Source of the DNA: Neoarius graeffei
Lineage: Eukaryota > Chordata > Actinopteri > Siluriformes > Ariidae
Assembly (NCBI RefSeq): GCF_027579695.1
Contig: NC_083586.1
Span: 8,866,001-8,930,000 of the forward strand
Direction: 5' to 3'
DNA: 64,000 nt
Within the stretch, counting starts at the first letter, position 1, and every line of letters begins with the position of its first letter. Below the pieces are notes generated by a model. That model was given only the letters and a program-made list of their open reading frames with translations. It was not told the origin of the DNA and made no database searches. The translations under genes and the position numbers were made by a program. Below are positions 19,924-29,955 of the stretch, in pieces.

Positions 19924-20948
19924 ATGGCATGAACAAAGGAGATTTCTGAGGACCTCAGAAAAAGCGTTGTTGATGCTCATCAGGCTGGAAAAGGCTAAAA
20001 AACCATCTCTAAAGAGTTTGGACTCCACCAATCCACAGTCAGACAGATTGTGTACAAACAGAGGAAATTCAAGACCATTGTTACCCTCCCCAGGTGTGGT
20101 CGACCAACAAAGATCACTCCAAAAGCAAGGTGTGTAATAGTCTGCAAGGTCACAAAGGACCCCAGGGTAACTTTTAAGCAACTGAAGGCCTCTTTCATGA
20201 TGGCTAATATTAATGTTCATGAGTCCACCATCAGGAGAACACTGAACAACAATGGTGTGCATGGCAGGGTTGCAAGGAGAAAGCCACTGCTCTCCAACAA
20301 GAACATTGCTGCTCATCTGCAGTTGGCTAAAGATCATGTGGACAAGCCAGAAGGCTATTGGAAAAATGTTTTGTGGATGGATAAGACCAAAATAGAACTT
20401 TTTGGTTTAAATGAGAAGTGTTATGTTTCGAGAAAGGAAAACACTGCATTCCAGCATAAGAACCTTATCCCATCTGTGAAACATGGCGGTGGTAGTATCA
20501 TGGTTTGAGCCTGTTTTGCTGCATCTGGGCCAGGATGGCTTGCAATCATTGATGGAACAATGAATTCTGAATTACACCAGGGAATTCTAAAGGAAACTGT
20601 CAGGACATCTGTCCATGAACTGAATCTCAAGAGAATGTTGATGTCATGCAGAAAGACAACAACCCTAAGCACACAAGTTGTTCTACCAAAGAATGGTTAA
20701 AGAAGAATAAAGTTAATGTTTTGGAATGGCCAAGTCAAAGTCCTGACCTTAATCCAATTGAAATGTTGTGGAAGGACCTGAAGTGAGCAGTTCACGTGAG
20801 GAAACCCATCAACATCCCAGAGTTGAAGCTGTTCTGTACAGAGGAATGGGCTAAAATTCCTCCAAGCCAGTGTGCAGGACTGATCAACAGTTACTGCAAC
20901 TGTTTAGTTGCAGTTATTGCTTCACAAGGGGGTCACACCAGGTACTGA
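19924..20948 (+). pseudogene. Tc1-like transposase, group B copy 2
   Basis: It starts at the group ATG; codon 3 is TGA where Arg is expected. An intact stretch (20050-20505) covers the second helix-turn-helix and the first aspartate region, where the catalytic DET motif reads DKTKIELFG, so the first catalytic residue neighbourhood is changed. A stop follows GGGSIMV, replacing Trp. Frame changes around 20610-20700 break the second-aspartate region. The end GGHTRY and stop are preserved. Inactive. Confidence 0.85.
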
Positions 20949-21015
20949 TAGCAAAGGTTCACATACTTTTGCCACTCATGGATATGTAATATTGGATAAT
21001 TTTCCTCAATAAATG

Positions 21016-22465
21016 CAGTGCCTTGAAAAAGTATTCATACCCTTTGAACTTTTTCACGTTTTTCCACCTTACAACCACAAACTTAAATTTTTTTTAGTGA
21101 GATTTTATGTGATAGACCAACACAGAGTAGCACATAATTGTGAAGTGAAATGAAAATGATAAATGGTCTTCAAAATTTTAAACAAATAAAAATCTGAAAA
21201 ATGTGGTGTGCATTAGTATTCAGCCCCCTGTACTCTGATACCTCTAAATACAATCCAGTACAATCAATTGCCTTCAGAAGTCATCTAATTAGTTAATAGA
21301 GTCCTACTGTGTGTAATTTACTCTCAGCATAAATACACTTGTTCTGTGAAGGCCTCAGTTGTTTGTTAGAGAACACTGAAGAACAAACCTACCAAGACAT
21401 GGCCATCCACCTAAACTGACAGAGTGAGCAAGGAGAGCACTGGTCAGAGAAGCAGCCAAGAGGCCCATGATCACTCTGGAGGAGCTGCAGAAATCCACAG
21501 CTCAGGTGGGAGAATCTGTGCACAGGACAACTATAAGTCGTACACTCCACAAATCTGGCCTTTTTGGAAGAGTGGCAAGAAGAAAGCCATTGTTGAAAGA
21601 CAGGCATAAGAAGTCCCATTTGCAGTTTGCCAGAAGCCATGTAGGGGACACAGCAAACATATGGAAGAAGGTGCTTTGGTCAGATGAGACCGAAGTTGAA
21701 CTTTTTGGCCTAAATGCAAAGCACTATGTGTGGTGGAAAACTAACACTGCTCATCACCCTGCACACACCATCCCCACTGTGAAACATGGTGGTGGCAGCA
21801 TCATGCTATGGGGATGCTTTTCTTCAGCAGGGACAGGGAAGCTGGTCAGAGTTGATGGGAAGATGGATGGAGCTAAATACAGGGCAATCCTGGAAGAAAA
21901 CCTGTTGGAGGCTGCAAAAGACTTGAGACTGGGAAGGAGATTCACCTTCCAGCAAGACAATGACCCTAAACATACAGCCAGAGCTACAATGGAATGGTTT
22001 AGATCAAAGAATATTCACGTGTTAGAATGGCGCAGTCAAAGTCCAGACCCAAATCCCATTGAGCATCTGTGGCAAGACTTGAAAATTGCTGTTCACAGAC
22101 GCTCTCCATCCAATCTGGCTGAGCTTGAGCTAGTTTGCAAAGAAGAATGGGCAAACATTTCAGTGTATAGATGTGCAAAGCTGGTAGAGACATACCACAA
22201 AAGACTTGCAGCTGTAATTGCAGCAAAAGGTGGCTCTACAAAGTATTGACGCAGGGGGGCTGAATATGAATGCACACCACATTTTTCAGATTTTTATTTG
22301 TTTAAAATTTTGAAGATCATTTATCATTTTCATTTCACTTCACAATTATGTGCTACTCTGTGTTGGTCTATCACATAAAATCTCACTAAAAACTTTTTAA
22401 GTTCATGGTTGTAAGGTGGAAATGTGAAAAAGTTCAAGGGGTATGAATACTTTTTCAAGGCACTG
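21016..22465 (+). mobile_element. Tc1-like element, group C, internally deleted
   Basis: Long inverted repeats of about 210 bases begin CAGTGCCTTGAAAAAGTATT and end in the reverse complement. It is inserted in the right repeat of group B copy 2. Instead of a simple TA, both flanks carry TAAATG (21010-21015 and 22466-22471). The coding region lacks the first DNA-binding helices, so the copy is non-autonomous. Confidence 0.88.
21467..22249 (+). CDS. N-terminally truncated Tc1-like transposase with intact DD34E core
   Basis: The 260-codon frame starts [10 protein letters not shown] inside the second DNA-binding domain. It contains RVARRKPLL, the first catalytic aspartate in [26 protein letters not shown], the second aspartate in [10 protein letters not shown], and the glutamate in [12 protein letters not shown], 34 residues later. 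It ends GGSTKY, the usual C-terminus. Full-length relatives are about 340 residues; the missing part is the first helix-turn-helix, removed by an internal deletion near 21385. The catalytic domain looks intact, but the protein should bind its ends poorly or not at all. Confidence 0.85.
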   Translation: MITLEELQKSTAQVGESVHRTTISRTLHKSGLFGRVARRKPLLKDRHKKSHLQFARSHVGDTANIWKKVLWSDETEVELFGLNAKHYVWWKTNTAHHPAHTIPTVKHGGGSIMLWGCFSSAGTGKLVRVDGKMDGAKYRAILEENLLEAAKDLRLGRRFTFQQDNDPKHTARATMEWFRSKNIHVLEWRSQSPDPNPIEHLWQDLKIAVHRRSPSNLAELELVCKEEWANISVYRCAKLVETYHKRLAAVIAAKGGSTKY

Positions 22466-22483
22466 TAAATGACCAAGTATAAT

Positions 22484-22586
22484 TGTAGCGTGTATCGAGT
22501 GTGGGTGGAGCACAGAGGACGGCAGGACAACACTTGGAGGCAGATAAGGCTATTTTATTTTCACAACTTTTCAGTCTCGGTGATCC

Positions 22587-22625
<39 letters not shown>

Positions 22626-22805
22626 CGTCTGGTCCCGGGTTGCGCTCCCTCTCCTCTCTCTCTGCCTCCTTAAATAGGGAGCGGTTACTGGGAAAACACA
22701 CAAACACAGGTTAATTGCTGTCAGGTGTAGCGATTCTGCCACTCACCTTCCCTGGCTCCACCCTCCTGTCACAGACCGGCGCTTGACCACGCCCCCACTG
22801 CCACA
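22484..22805 (-). repeat. 3' LTR of the Gmr1-like element
   Basis: It matches 27129-27445 closely along its length, including a (CA)n run of about 32 bases. It begins TGTAGCG and ends TGCCACA on the plus strand. It has an extra CACTCAC segment near 22740 compared with the other LTR. The two differ at a modest number of positions, so the insertion is not brand new. Confidence 0.93.
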
Positions 22806-24415
22806 TACCCCCACCACCCGACTCAGGCCGGGCGCCCGTCCGGCCTGCAGCCGACTCCCCCCCCTTTGACAGGAGAGGAAGTCCGCCACGACCATCTGCG
22901 CCCCCGGCCTGTGGACCACGACCACCTTGAAGTTGAAGGGTTTGAGTGCCAGATACCAATGGGTGATCCGCGCGTTGGCATCCTTCATGCAGTGGAGCCA
23001 CTGGAGGGGCGCGTGGTCTGAACAGAGGGTGAACGAGCGCCCCAGCAGGTAGTAACGGAGGGCGAGGACCGCCCACTTGATTGCCAGGCACTCTTTCTCA
23101 ATTGTGCTGTAGCGCCCCTCACGCACTGACAGCTTCCGGCTGATGTATAGGACCGGGCGGTCCTCCCCCTCCACCTGCTGGGACAAAACGGCCCCCAGCC
23201 CTCTGTCCGACGCATCGGTCTGCAACAAAAAAGGGAGAGAGAAGTCAGGGGAGTGTAAAAGTGGCCCCCCACACAGTGCAGCCTTTACCTCAGAGAAAGC
23301 CCGCTGGCACTGCTCCGTCCACTGGACCGGATCTGGCGCCCCCTTTTTAGTGAGGTCAGTCAGCGGGCTGGTGACGTCCGAATAATTAGGTATAAACCTA
23401 TGATAGTAGCCAGCCAGCCCCAGGAACTGTCTCACCCCCTTTTTGGTCTTGGGCCTCAGGCAGGCCGCAATCACTGCTGTCTTATTAATTTGGGGACGCA
23501 CCTGCCCGTTGCCCAAGTGGAAGCCCAGATACCATACTTCCACCCGCCCAATCGCACACTTCTTCAGGTTGGCAGTGAGTTCCGCCCACCTCAGCGACCT
23601 AAGGACGGCCCTCAGGTGTTGTAGGTGCCGCTGCCAATCATTACTATAAATGATGATATCGTCTAGGTAAGCGGCCGCATAGGTGGCGTGGGGCCGGAGG
23701 ACCCGGTCCATCAGCCGCTGAAACATAGCGGGTGCCCCAAACAGCCCAAATGGAAGTGTGACGAACTGGTGTAAGCCAAACGGTGTGGAAAAGGCCGTTT
23801 TTTCCCGGTATAATGGAGTCAAGGGGATCTGCCAATATCCCTTCGTCAAATCCAGTGTCGAGTAAAAGCGAGCCGTGCCTAGTCGATCGATCAGCTCATC
23901 AATACGAGGCATTGGGTACGCGTCGAATTTAGACACCGAGTTGACTTTTCTATAGTCCACACAGAACCGGACCGAGCTGTCGGCCTTGGGAACCAAGACC
24001 ACCGGGCTGCTCCAGTCACTGTGGGACTCCTCGACGATGCCCATTTCGAGCATGGCCTGAAGTTCTTCCCGAACCACTTTTTTTTTTTGTGTTCAGGTAA
24101 TCTATAAGGACGGCTACGCACTACCACCCCCGGGGGCGTCTCTATGTGGTGTTCTATGAGGTTAGTGTGACCGGGCAGGGGCGAGAACACATCCGAAAAC
24201 TCGGCCTGCAACTGGGCGACCTCCATGAGTTGGGTCGGGGAGAGGTGGTCTCCACAGGGGACCGGAGAGGTACGTGATGCCAATGACCTTTTTTGGACCT
24301 CCGGCCCCAGCTCCGCCTTCTCCAGAACTACCGACACCAACGCCTCGGGGACCTCCTCGTTCCAGAGTTTCAGCAGATTGAGGTGGTAGATCTGTAGTGC
24401 CCCCTCCCTGTCCAT
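22743..24415 (-). pseudogene. Reverse transcriptase and RNase H of the Gmr1-like element, frameshifted
   Basis: The RT copies the element RNA and RNase H degrades the template, inside the virus-like particle. The N-terminal part is in one frame (24415 down to about 24090) and the rest (24077-22743, 444 codons) in another. The break lies at an 11-T run (plus strand 24078-24088). Motifs: FCVDYRKVN, LDLTKGYWQIPL, FGLFGAPAMFQ, the active site YLDDIIIYS, then RNase H motifs TDASDRGLGAVL, EKECLAIKWAV and SDHAPLQWL. The integrase C-terminal frame flows into this one through an in-frame TGA at 24446-24448. Strand and order place it last in pol. Confidence 0.9.
22806..22822 (-). other. Polypurine tract candidate
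   Basis: The sequence directly inside the 3' LTR reads, on the minus strand, GGGTGGTGGGGGTA, purine-rich with three T. It is where plus-strand DNA synthesis should start. Weak but correctly placed. Confidence 0.55.
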
Positions 24416-24445
24416 TCGCCTAACCTCATAGTCGACGTCCCCAAC

Positions 24446-25315
24446 TCACCATGTGACCTCAAACGGTCCTTGCCACTTGGCGATTAATTTGGAGCTCGAC
24501 GTGGGCAACAGGACGAGTACCTTATCTCCCGGAGTGAACTCTCTAAGGCGCGTGCCCTTGTTGTACAGGCGGGCTTGCCGTTCCTGGGCCTGCCGCAAAT
24601 TCTCCTGAGTTAGGTGGGTGAGCGTGTGGAGTTTTGCGCGCAGATCCATAATGTACTGAATTTCGTTTTTGCTCTGTGAAGGTCCCTCCTCCCAATTTTC
24701 CCGCAGTACATCTAAGATGCCGCGCAGCTTACGCCCATATAATAATTCGAACGGGGAGAACCCCGTGGAGGCTTGGGGGACCTCTCGCACTGCAAACAAC
24801 AAGGGTTCGAGCCACTTATCCCAGTTACGTGCGTCCTCACTTACGAATTTTTTGATAATGTTTTTGAGGGTGCGATTGAACCATTCAACTAAACCGTCCG
24901 TCTGTGGGTGATAAACACTGGTGCGGATCGGCTTAATACCCAGTAGCCCATACAGTTTGCTCAGTGTTCGTGACATAAACGAGGTGCCTTGGTCAGTCAG
25001 AATCTCTTTCGGGATTCCAACCCGGGAGATGACGTGGAAGAGGGCCTCCACAATACTGCGTGCTGAGATATTGTGAAGAGGCACCGCTTCCGGGTATTGC
25101 GTTGCATAGTCCACCAGAACCAATATAAAGTGGTACCCTCGTGTTGACTGATCTAATGGCCCGACGAGATCCATCCCAATTCTTTCAAACGGGGTCTCGA
25201 TTAATGGTAGGGGGCGCAAGGGCGCTTTTGGGATGGCCGCTGGATTTACTAACTGGCATTCGCGGCACACCGTACGCCACTTACGGACGTCGCCGCGAAT
25301 CCCCGGCAAATAGAA
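24446..25315 (-). pseudogene. Integrase of the Gmr1-like element
   Basis: The enzyme inserts the cDNA copy into host chromosomes. The zinc-binding HHCC module is split: the histidines (AAHFNPMAGH) are at the end of the protease frame and the cysteines (CRECQ) here, separated by an in-frame TGA at 25316-25318. The catalytic triad is complete: Asp in GMDLVGP, Asp in LTDQGTSF, Glu in LVEWFNRTLK, the last two 35 residues apart. The C-terminus has the GPF-type motif WQGPFEVT and stops at TGA 24446-24448. Both stops sit where CGA would give Arg, so they look like CpG decay. Confidence 0.88.
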
Positions 25316-26200
25316 TCAGGCCATTATCCGGGCGAGTGTTTTATCCTGCCCGAGGTGTCCAGCCATGGGATTAAAGTGAGCCGCCTGGAATACCAATTCC
25401 CAGCGGCTCTTTGGAATTAACAATTGGGTGACTCGCTCTTTCGTCTGAGTGTCCTGCGTCACTCGGTATAACCTATCCTTCAAAATGGAAAAATAGGGGA
25501 AGGACGGGGTGGCGTTCGGCTGGAGCGTCTGACCATCGATTACTCTCAATTGGTCAAACGTGTGTCGCAGAGTCTCATCTCGCGATTGTTCCAGTGGGAA
25601 ATCTGCAAGGGATTCCCCAATAGAAAGAGGAGGGGCCAGTGGCTCCTCACTCTGTTGCGGAGATGACGTAGACGGTTCTGTGACCGCAGCTCCAGCCAAA
25701 GCGACACCGGGACCCTCCCCTGTCAACCGGCAGGACCCACTCTTTACTAGGCGTGCCATTAAACCCCGAAATCCTGGCCAATCAGTCCCCAAGATCAAAG
25801 AGTGGGTAAGGCGAGGATTAACCGCCGCCTTCACTATCGATTTTTCCCCTCTGAAATGTATGTGGACCGACACCAACGGGTAGCTGTGAATATCCCCGTG
25901 CACACACAACACCTTCATCCCTTGTGCTCCCCCCAATGCCTCGTCTTGCACCAGGCTTTGGTGGATCGAGGTCTGATTGCAACCTGAATCCACCAACGCC
26001 TGATATGTAGCCCCTTGTACACTTACCGGTATGCGATACGCTCCGGCCCGATCGAGGGCAGCCTCTGGCGCGTCGGGGATCCGCCCCACCGCCCCCACCT
26101 CCATCGCTGCACACTGTTGCTGCAGGTGGCCCGGTTCCCCGCAGCGCCAGCAAACCGGCCCGGGCCTTCCCTCTGCAGCTGTGCTCTGAGGCTCACTCAC
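25316..26200 (-). pseudogene. Zinc knuckle and protease region of the Gmr1-like element
   Basis: It opens with a CCHC knuckle, CWRCGEPGHLQQQC, that binds element RNA. An aspartic protease region follows with the active site ALVDSGCNQTS, expected to cleave the polyprotein, and LILGTDW later. The end of the frame is the histidine part of the integrase zinc domain. The frame differs from gag and overlaps its end by a few bases, so expression would need frameshifting or the gag end is damaged. It ends at TGA 25316-25318. Confidence 0.85.
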
Positions 26201-27080
26201 CTGAGGGGGGGAGAGACAGACACAGAAGGGAGAAATGGGAGGGCACCATGGGTGCGGTGGGCCGGCTGGGGTGGAGCCAGCCCCCGCCTCCGCGGTGGGG
26301 GAATGGGGCGAGGACGGGACATGGGAGGAGGGGGGGAGAAAGAGAGAGAGAAGAGGAGAGAGAAGATGATGTCATCCGCTGTCCTGCCACCGGAACAGCC
26401 GCCAGATGATCTTCCGCCAGTCCCATGGCCTGATCCAGCGACGCTGGGCGGTGGCACTGGACCCACTCTGCGGTTCCGGCTGGTAAGCGGGCGATGAACT
26501 GTTCCAGCACCACCTGATCGATGATTCCCTCGGCGTCGTGATCTTCGGCCCTCAGCCACCGCCAGCAAGCATCCCGGAGCTGCTGGCCGAACGCAAACGG
26601 GCTGCCTACTTCCTCCATCCGCAGCACGCGGAAGCGCTGGCGCTGCTTCTCCGGCGTGCGCCCCACGCGCTGGAGGACAGCCTGGCGAAGGTCGGCGTAG
26701 GCCAGCCTGCGATCGGCGGGGAGCTGTAGTGCAGCCAGCTGCGCCTCTCCCGTCAGGAGGGGGAGGAGGCGCGCCGCGCGCTGCTCCATCGGCCACCCCG
26801 AGGCTTCGGCGACCTGCTCAAACAATGTAATGAAAGCCTCGGGGTCGTCCTGCGGGCCCATCTTGGTCAAGGTGAGGGGAGACGGGCCTGCGGCTGGGGC
26901 ACTGGTGGACCCCGCCGATGCGAGGAGACGCCGGAACGCCTCTCGATCTTCCTGCTGGGCCAGCACCAGGGCTTCGAAGTGGCACTCCTGCTCCTTTCGG
27001 AGCGTGACAAGTGCCTGGTGCTGGCTCTGCTGAGCCGTGGCGAGGGCGTGGACCAAGTCCGCGAACAGGGAGGATTCCAT
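26193..27080 (-). pseudogene. Gag of the Gmr1-like element with a SCAN-like capsid domain
   Basis: The structural protein forms the particle. The start is taken at MESSLFADLV (27080), the first ATG after the primer-binding site; the open frame runs further back into the LTR. Residues about 75-225 contain DPEAFITLFEQVAEASGW, PEKQRQRFRVLRMEE and VVLEQFIARLP, very like the SCAN domain of vertebrate zinc-finger proteins, which published work derives from Gmr1-like gag. The last 60 residues are low-complexity Ser/Pro/Leu, and frame integrity there is doubtful. The zinc knuckle is in the next frame. Confidence 0.82.
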
Positions 27081-27109
27081 GGGGCTGCTGCGTTGGTGCT
27101 CCACCTTAA

Positions 27110-27127
27110 TCCCGGGTTTCGGCACCA
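27110..27127 (-). other. Primer-binding site for tRNA-Phe
   Basis: One base inside the 5' LTR, the plus strand reads TCCCGGGTTTCGGCACCA, the 3' end of vertebrate tRNA-Phe(GAA) plus CCA. The minus strand is thus complementary to 18 bases of that tRNA, the standard signal for starting minus-strand cDNA. Confidence 0.85.
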
Positions 27128-27128
27128 C

Positions 27129-27231
27129 TGTAGCGCGTATCGAGTGTGGGTGGAGCACAGAGGATGGCAGGACAACGCTTGGAGGCAGATAAGGCTATTT
27201 TATTTTCACAACTTTTCAGTCTCGGTGATCC

Positions 27232-27270
<39 letters not shown>

Positions 27271-27445
27271 CGTCTGGTCCCGGTTTCCGCTCCCTCTCCT
27301 CTCTCTCTGCCTCCTTAAATAGGGAGCGGTTACTGGGAAAACACACACAAACACAGGTTAATTGCCGTTAGGTGTAGCGATTCTGCTTTCCCTGGCTCCA
27401 CCCTCCTGTCACAGACCGGCGCTTGACCACACCCCCGCTGCCACA
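27129..27445 (-). repeat. 5' LTR of the Gmr1-like element
   Basis: The partner of 22484-22805. On the minus strand it begins TGTGGCAGCGGGGG and ends CGCGCTACA. A TTTAA-like box (CTATTTAAGG on the minus strand) at about 27314-27323 may be the promoter. Confidence 0.93.
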
Positions 27446-27589
27446 ATAATATTTTTGTCTCATTTGTTTAACTGGGTTCTCTTTATCTACATTTAGGGTT
27501 TGTGTGAAAATCTGATGATGTTTTAGGTCATATTTATTCAGAAATATAGAAAATTCTAAAGGGTTCACAAACTTTCAAGCACCACTGTA

Positions 27590-28042
27590 GCACACTGAGA
27601 TGTAGTATATTTTTTTCTCTTTAAATAAAGACTGTTTAAATAAAATAAAGATGTATTACTGTTTTTTAGCTAAATGCAGCATTTAACATTTCAGGCTGAA
27701 GGCATTTTAGAGACATTGTACTACAACGCTGTAGGTACAAATGTATATAACCTGTATTAAAAGATTATATATGTAACAGTTTAGTGAATAGATGTTGCAT
27801 TTACATACACCATACATTTCCCATATTTGTGTAATTTATATCCTACATCAATGCAAAATATTTTGTTTGCGCAATTCATATACATAATATCAGTGCAAGA
27901 ACATATATGTGATAGACATTTAGGAACATGTATTTTACATCCATACATGTATGTAAAATACATAGCCCATACAAATATGTATGTTTAAGTATGTATATTT
28001 TTTATTATACTTTTGACATATGTAATTTATATATACTGTATA
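27590..28042. other. AT-rich sequence with an inverted-repeat arm at its right end
   Basis: No genes. The stretch 27957-28032 is the inverted partner of 31633-31711 (ATAAATTACATATGTCAAAA and ACATACATATTTGTATGG words occur reversed). A short internal palindrome around TACATCCATACATGTATGTA lies at about 27936-27955. Confidence 0.6.
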
Positions 28043-28044
28043 TA

Positions 28045-29635
28045 CAGTGCCCTCCACAATTATTAGCACCCCTCATTAAGGTATGTTCTTAGGCTTCTAA
28101 TAAATTCATTTTTTTTTCAATAATATAGGAAAACAATGCAAAAAAAGAGAAAAATCCAACCTTTAATTCAAGTGCATTTATTCAGTGGGAAAAAAAATCC
28201 CACATTAAGAAATAATTATTTTACATGAAATCATGTGTGCCACAATTATTGGCACCCCTAATGTTAATGCTTTGTACAGCTCCCTTTTGCTAACAAGACA
28301 GCACTTAATATTCTCCTATAACATTTCACAAGATGGGAGAATACAGAGAGAGGGATATTCAGCCATTCCTCTTTGCACAATCTCTCTAAATCATCCAGAG
28401 TTCTGGGTCCTCTCCTATGCACTCTCCTCTTCAGCTCACCCCATAGGTTTTCAATTGGGTTGAGGTCTGGGGACTGAGATGGCCATGGGAGGAGCTTGAT
28501 TTTGTGTCTGCTGAACCATTTTTGTGTAGATTTGGCCACATGTTTAGGGTCATTATCTTGCTGAAAGACCCAGTGACGACCCATCTTCAACTTTCGGGCA
28601 GAGGCCACCAGATTTTGATTTAAAATGTCCTGGTATTTCAAAGAGTTCATGATGCCATGCACCCTAACACCCGGGACCTTTGGAAGAGAAACAGGCCCAC
28701 AGCATCACCAATCCTTCCCCATACTTCACAGTGGGCATGAGGTGCTTATCCGCATACTCATCTTTTGTGTTACGCCAGACCCACTTAGATTGTTTGTTGC
28801 CAAAAAGCTCTATCTTGGTCTCATCTGACCAAAGCACACGGTCCCAGTTGAAGTCCCAGTACCACTTACCGAACTCCAGACGTTTACGTTTATGCTTGTA
28901 AGTGAGAAAAGGCTTTTTCCATGCATGCCTCCCAAACAGCTTGTTGGCATGTAGATAGCTCCTGATGGTTGTTATGGAAACTTTGTGACCCCAAGATGCT
29001 ACTCTTTGATGCAACTCTCTAACAGATAGCTTTGGAGAACTTTTTACTTCTCTTACCATCCTCCTCACTGTGTGTGGTGGCAAGATAAACTTGCATCCTC
29101 GCCCAGTCTTGTTTGCCACTGTTCCAGTTGTTTTAAACTTCTTGATGATTCCTCTGACTGTAGATATGGACAGGTGTAGGTGAGTGGCTATTTTCTTGTA
29201 GCCATTGCCTGACTTATGAAGGTTGACACACATCTGCCTTATTTGAATGGTGTGTTCTCTTGTCTTTCCCATGTTGAAGAGTGGATAAGAGAAATAGGCC
29301 TCTGTGTCACATCATATTTATACCCCAGGGAAACAGGATGTGATGAATTACTTATTAAAGGTTCCTAGATACTCTGATCAAGTACAGTAGAAATGACAGA
29401 AATACTTCAATTACATTTATTTTCTAGGAATTGTTGTGGGTACCAATAATTGTAGAACAGGTGATTTTATGAAAAATAATTATTTCTTAGTCAGGGATTT
29501 TTTTTATTCACTTGAGTTAAGGGTTACATTTTTCTACAATTTTCAATGTGAGATTATGCTTCTGCAATAAAAATTGAATTTATTTTAAGGCTTTTAACAC
29601 ATGTTAACCAGGGGTGCCAATAATTGTGGAGGGTG

Positions 29636-29638
<3 letters not shown>
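28045..29638 (-). mobile_element. Tc1-like element, group D, nearly full length
   Basis: The left end is CAGTGCCCTCCACAATTATT with TA before it. The right end is the reverse complement (AATAATTGTGGAGGGTGCTG) and runs into a (TG)n array where TA would be expected. The transposase is on the minus strand and is the least damaged in this window. Confidence 0.9.
28264..29272 (-). pseudogene. Tc1-like transposase, group D, single frameshift
   Basis: The start MGKTREHTIQIRQM is at 29272, and the first frame has 202 codons with both helix-turn-helix domains (ISTVRGIIKKF, VSITTIRSYLHANKL), the first catalytic Asp in WSDETKIELFG and AWKKPFLTYKHK. Just after SSKGPG the frame changes by a small deletion at about 28664. 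The second frame (28264-28662) has the second Asp in [10 protein letters not shown] and the Glu in PNPIENLWGELK, 34 residues apart, ending GSCTKH. Total about 335 residues, the family's normal length. No other defect was seen. Confidence 0.88.

Positions 29639-29667
<29 letters not shown>
29639..29667 (+). repeat. (TG)n microsatellite
   Basis: An uninterrupted TG run directly at the right end of the group D element. Confidence 0.95.
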
Positions 29668-29669
<2 letters not shown>

Positions 29670-29670
<1 letters not shown>

Positions 29671-29740
29671 ATTTAGAAAATCTAAGACTATATGACGTAC
29701 ATATGTACATGTCATATAATCTGAGATTTTAAAATTATAT
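29670..29740. repeat. Imperfect palindrome of about 70 bases
   Basis: AATTTAGAAAATCTAAGACT and its near reverse complement (ATCTGAGATTTTAAAATT) flank a centre at TACATATGTACATG. A third, related piece (AATTTATAAAATCTAAGATT) follows at about 29746-29764. Confidence 0.65.
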
Positions 29741-29955
29741 ATATAATTTATAAAATCTAAGATTATCTCATCTCATCTCATTATCTCTAGCCGCTTTATC
29801 CTTCTACAGGGTCGCAGGCAAGCTGGAGCCTATCCCAGCTGACTACGGGCGAAAGGCGGGGTACACCCTGGACAAGTTGCCAGGTCATCACAGGGCCGAC
29901 ACATAGACACAGACAACCATTCACGCTCACATTCACACCTACGGTCAATTTAGAG

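Larger units (their letters stand above)
22484..27445 (-). mobile_element. Gmr1-like Ty3/gypsy LTR retrotransposon, integrase upstream of reverse transcriptase
   Basis: Two LTRs of about 320 bp (TG...CA) flank a 4.3 kb interior, with a 5-bp target duplication ATAAT (22479-22483 and 27446-27450). Reading the minus strand the order is gag, zinc knuckle and protease, integrase, then reverse transcriptase and RNase H. That pol order is Ty1/copia-like although the RT and integrase sequences are Ty3/gypsy-like, which defines Gmr1-type elements of fish and other deuterostomes. No env is present. Reading frames are broken by three defects, so this copy is dead. Confidence 0.92.
19558..27587 (+). mobile_element. 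Tc1-like element, group B copy 2, holding a group C element and a Gmr1-like retrotransposon
   Basis: Flanked by TA (19556-19557 and 27588-27589). The left end reads CAGTAGTGCTTGAAAG and the right CAAGCACCACTG. The element would be about 1.6 kb without the two insertions, both of which fall in its right terminal repeat (21016-22465 and 22484-27445). Confidence 0.9.

Noticed and set aside
22985..23272. ORFs opposite or out of frame to the Gmr1-like RT
   Set aside because: GC-rich shadow frames of the real pol frame; they lack motifs of their own.
26015..26497. 160-codon plus-strand ORF in the Gmr1-like gag region
   Set aside because: It is antisense to the gag and zinc-knuckle frames and has no recognisable domain.
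22484..27445. Endogenous retrovirus with envelope
   Set aside because: No env frame is present after RNase H, and the pol order and gag identify a Gmr1-like retrotransposon.
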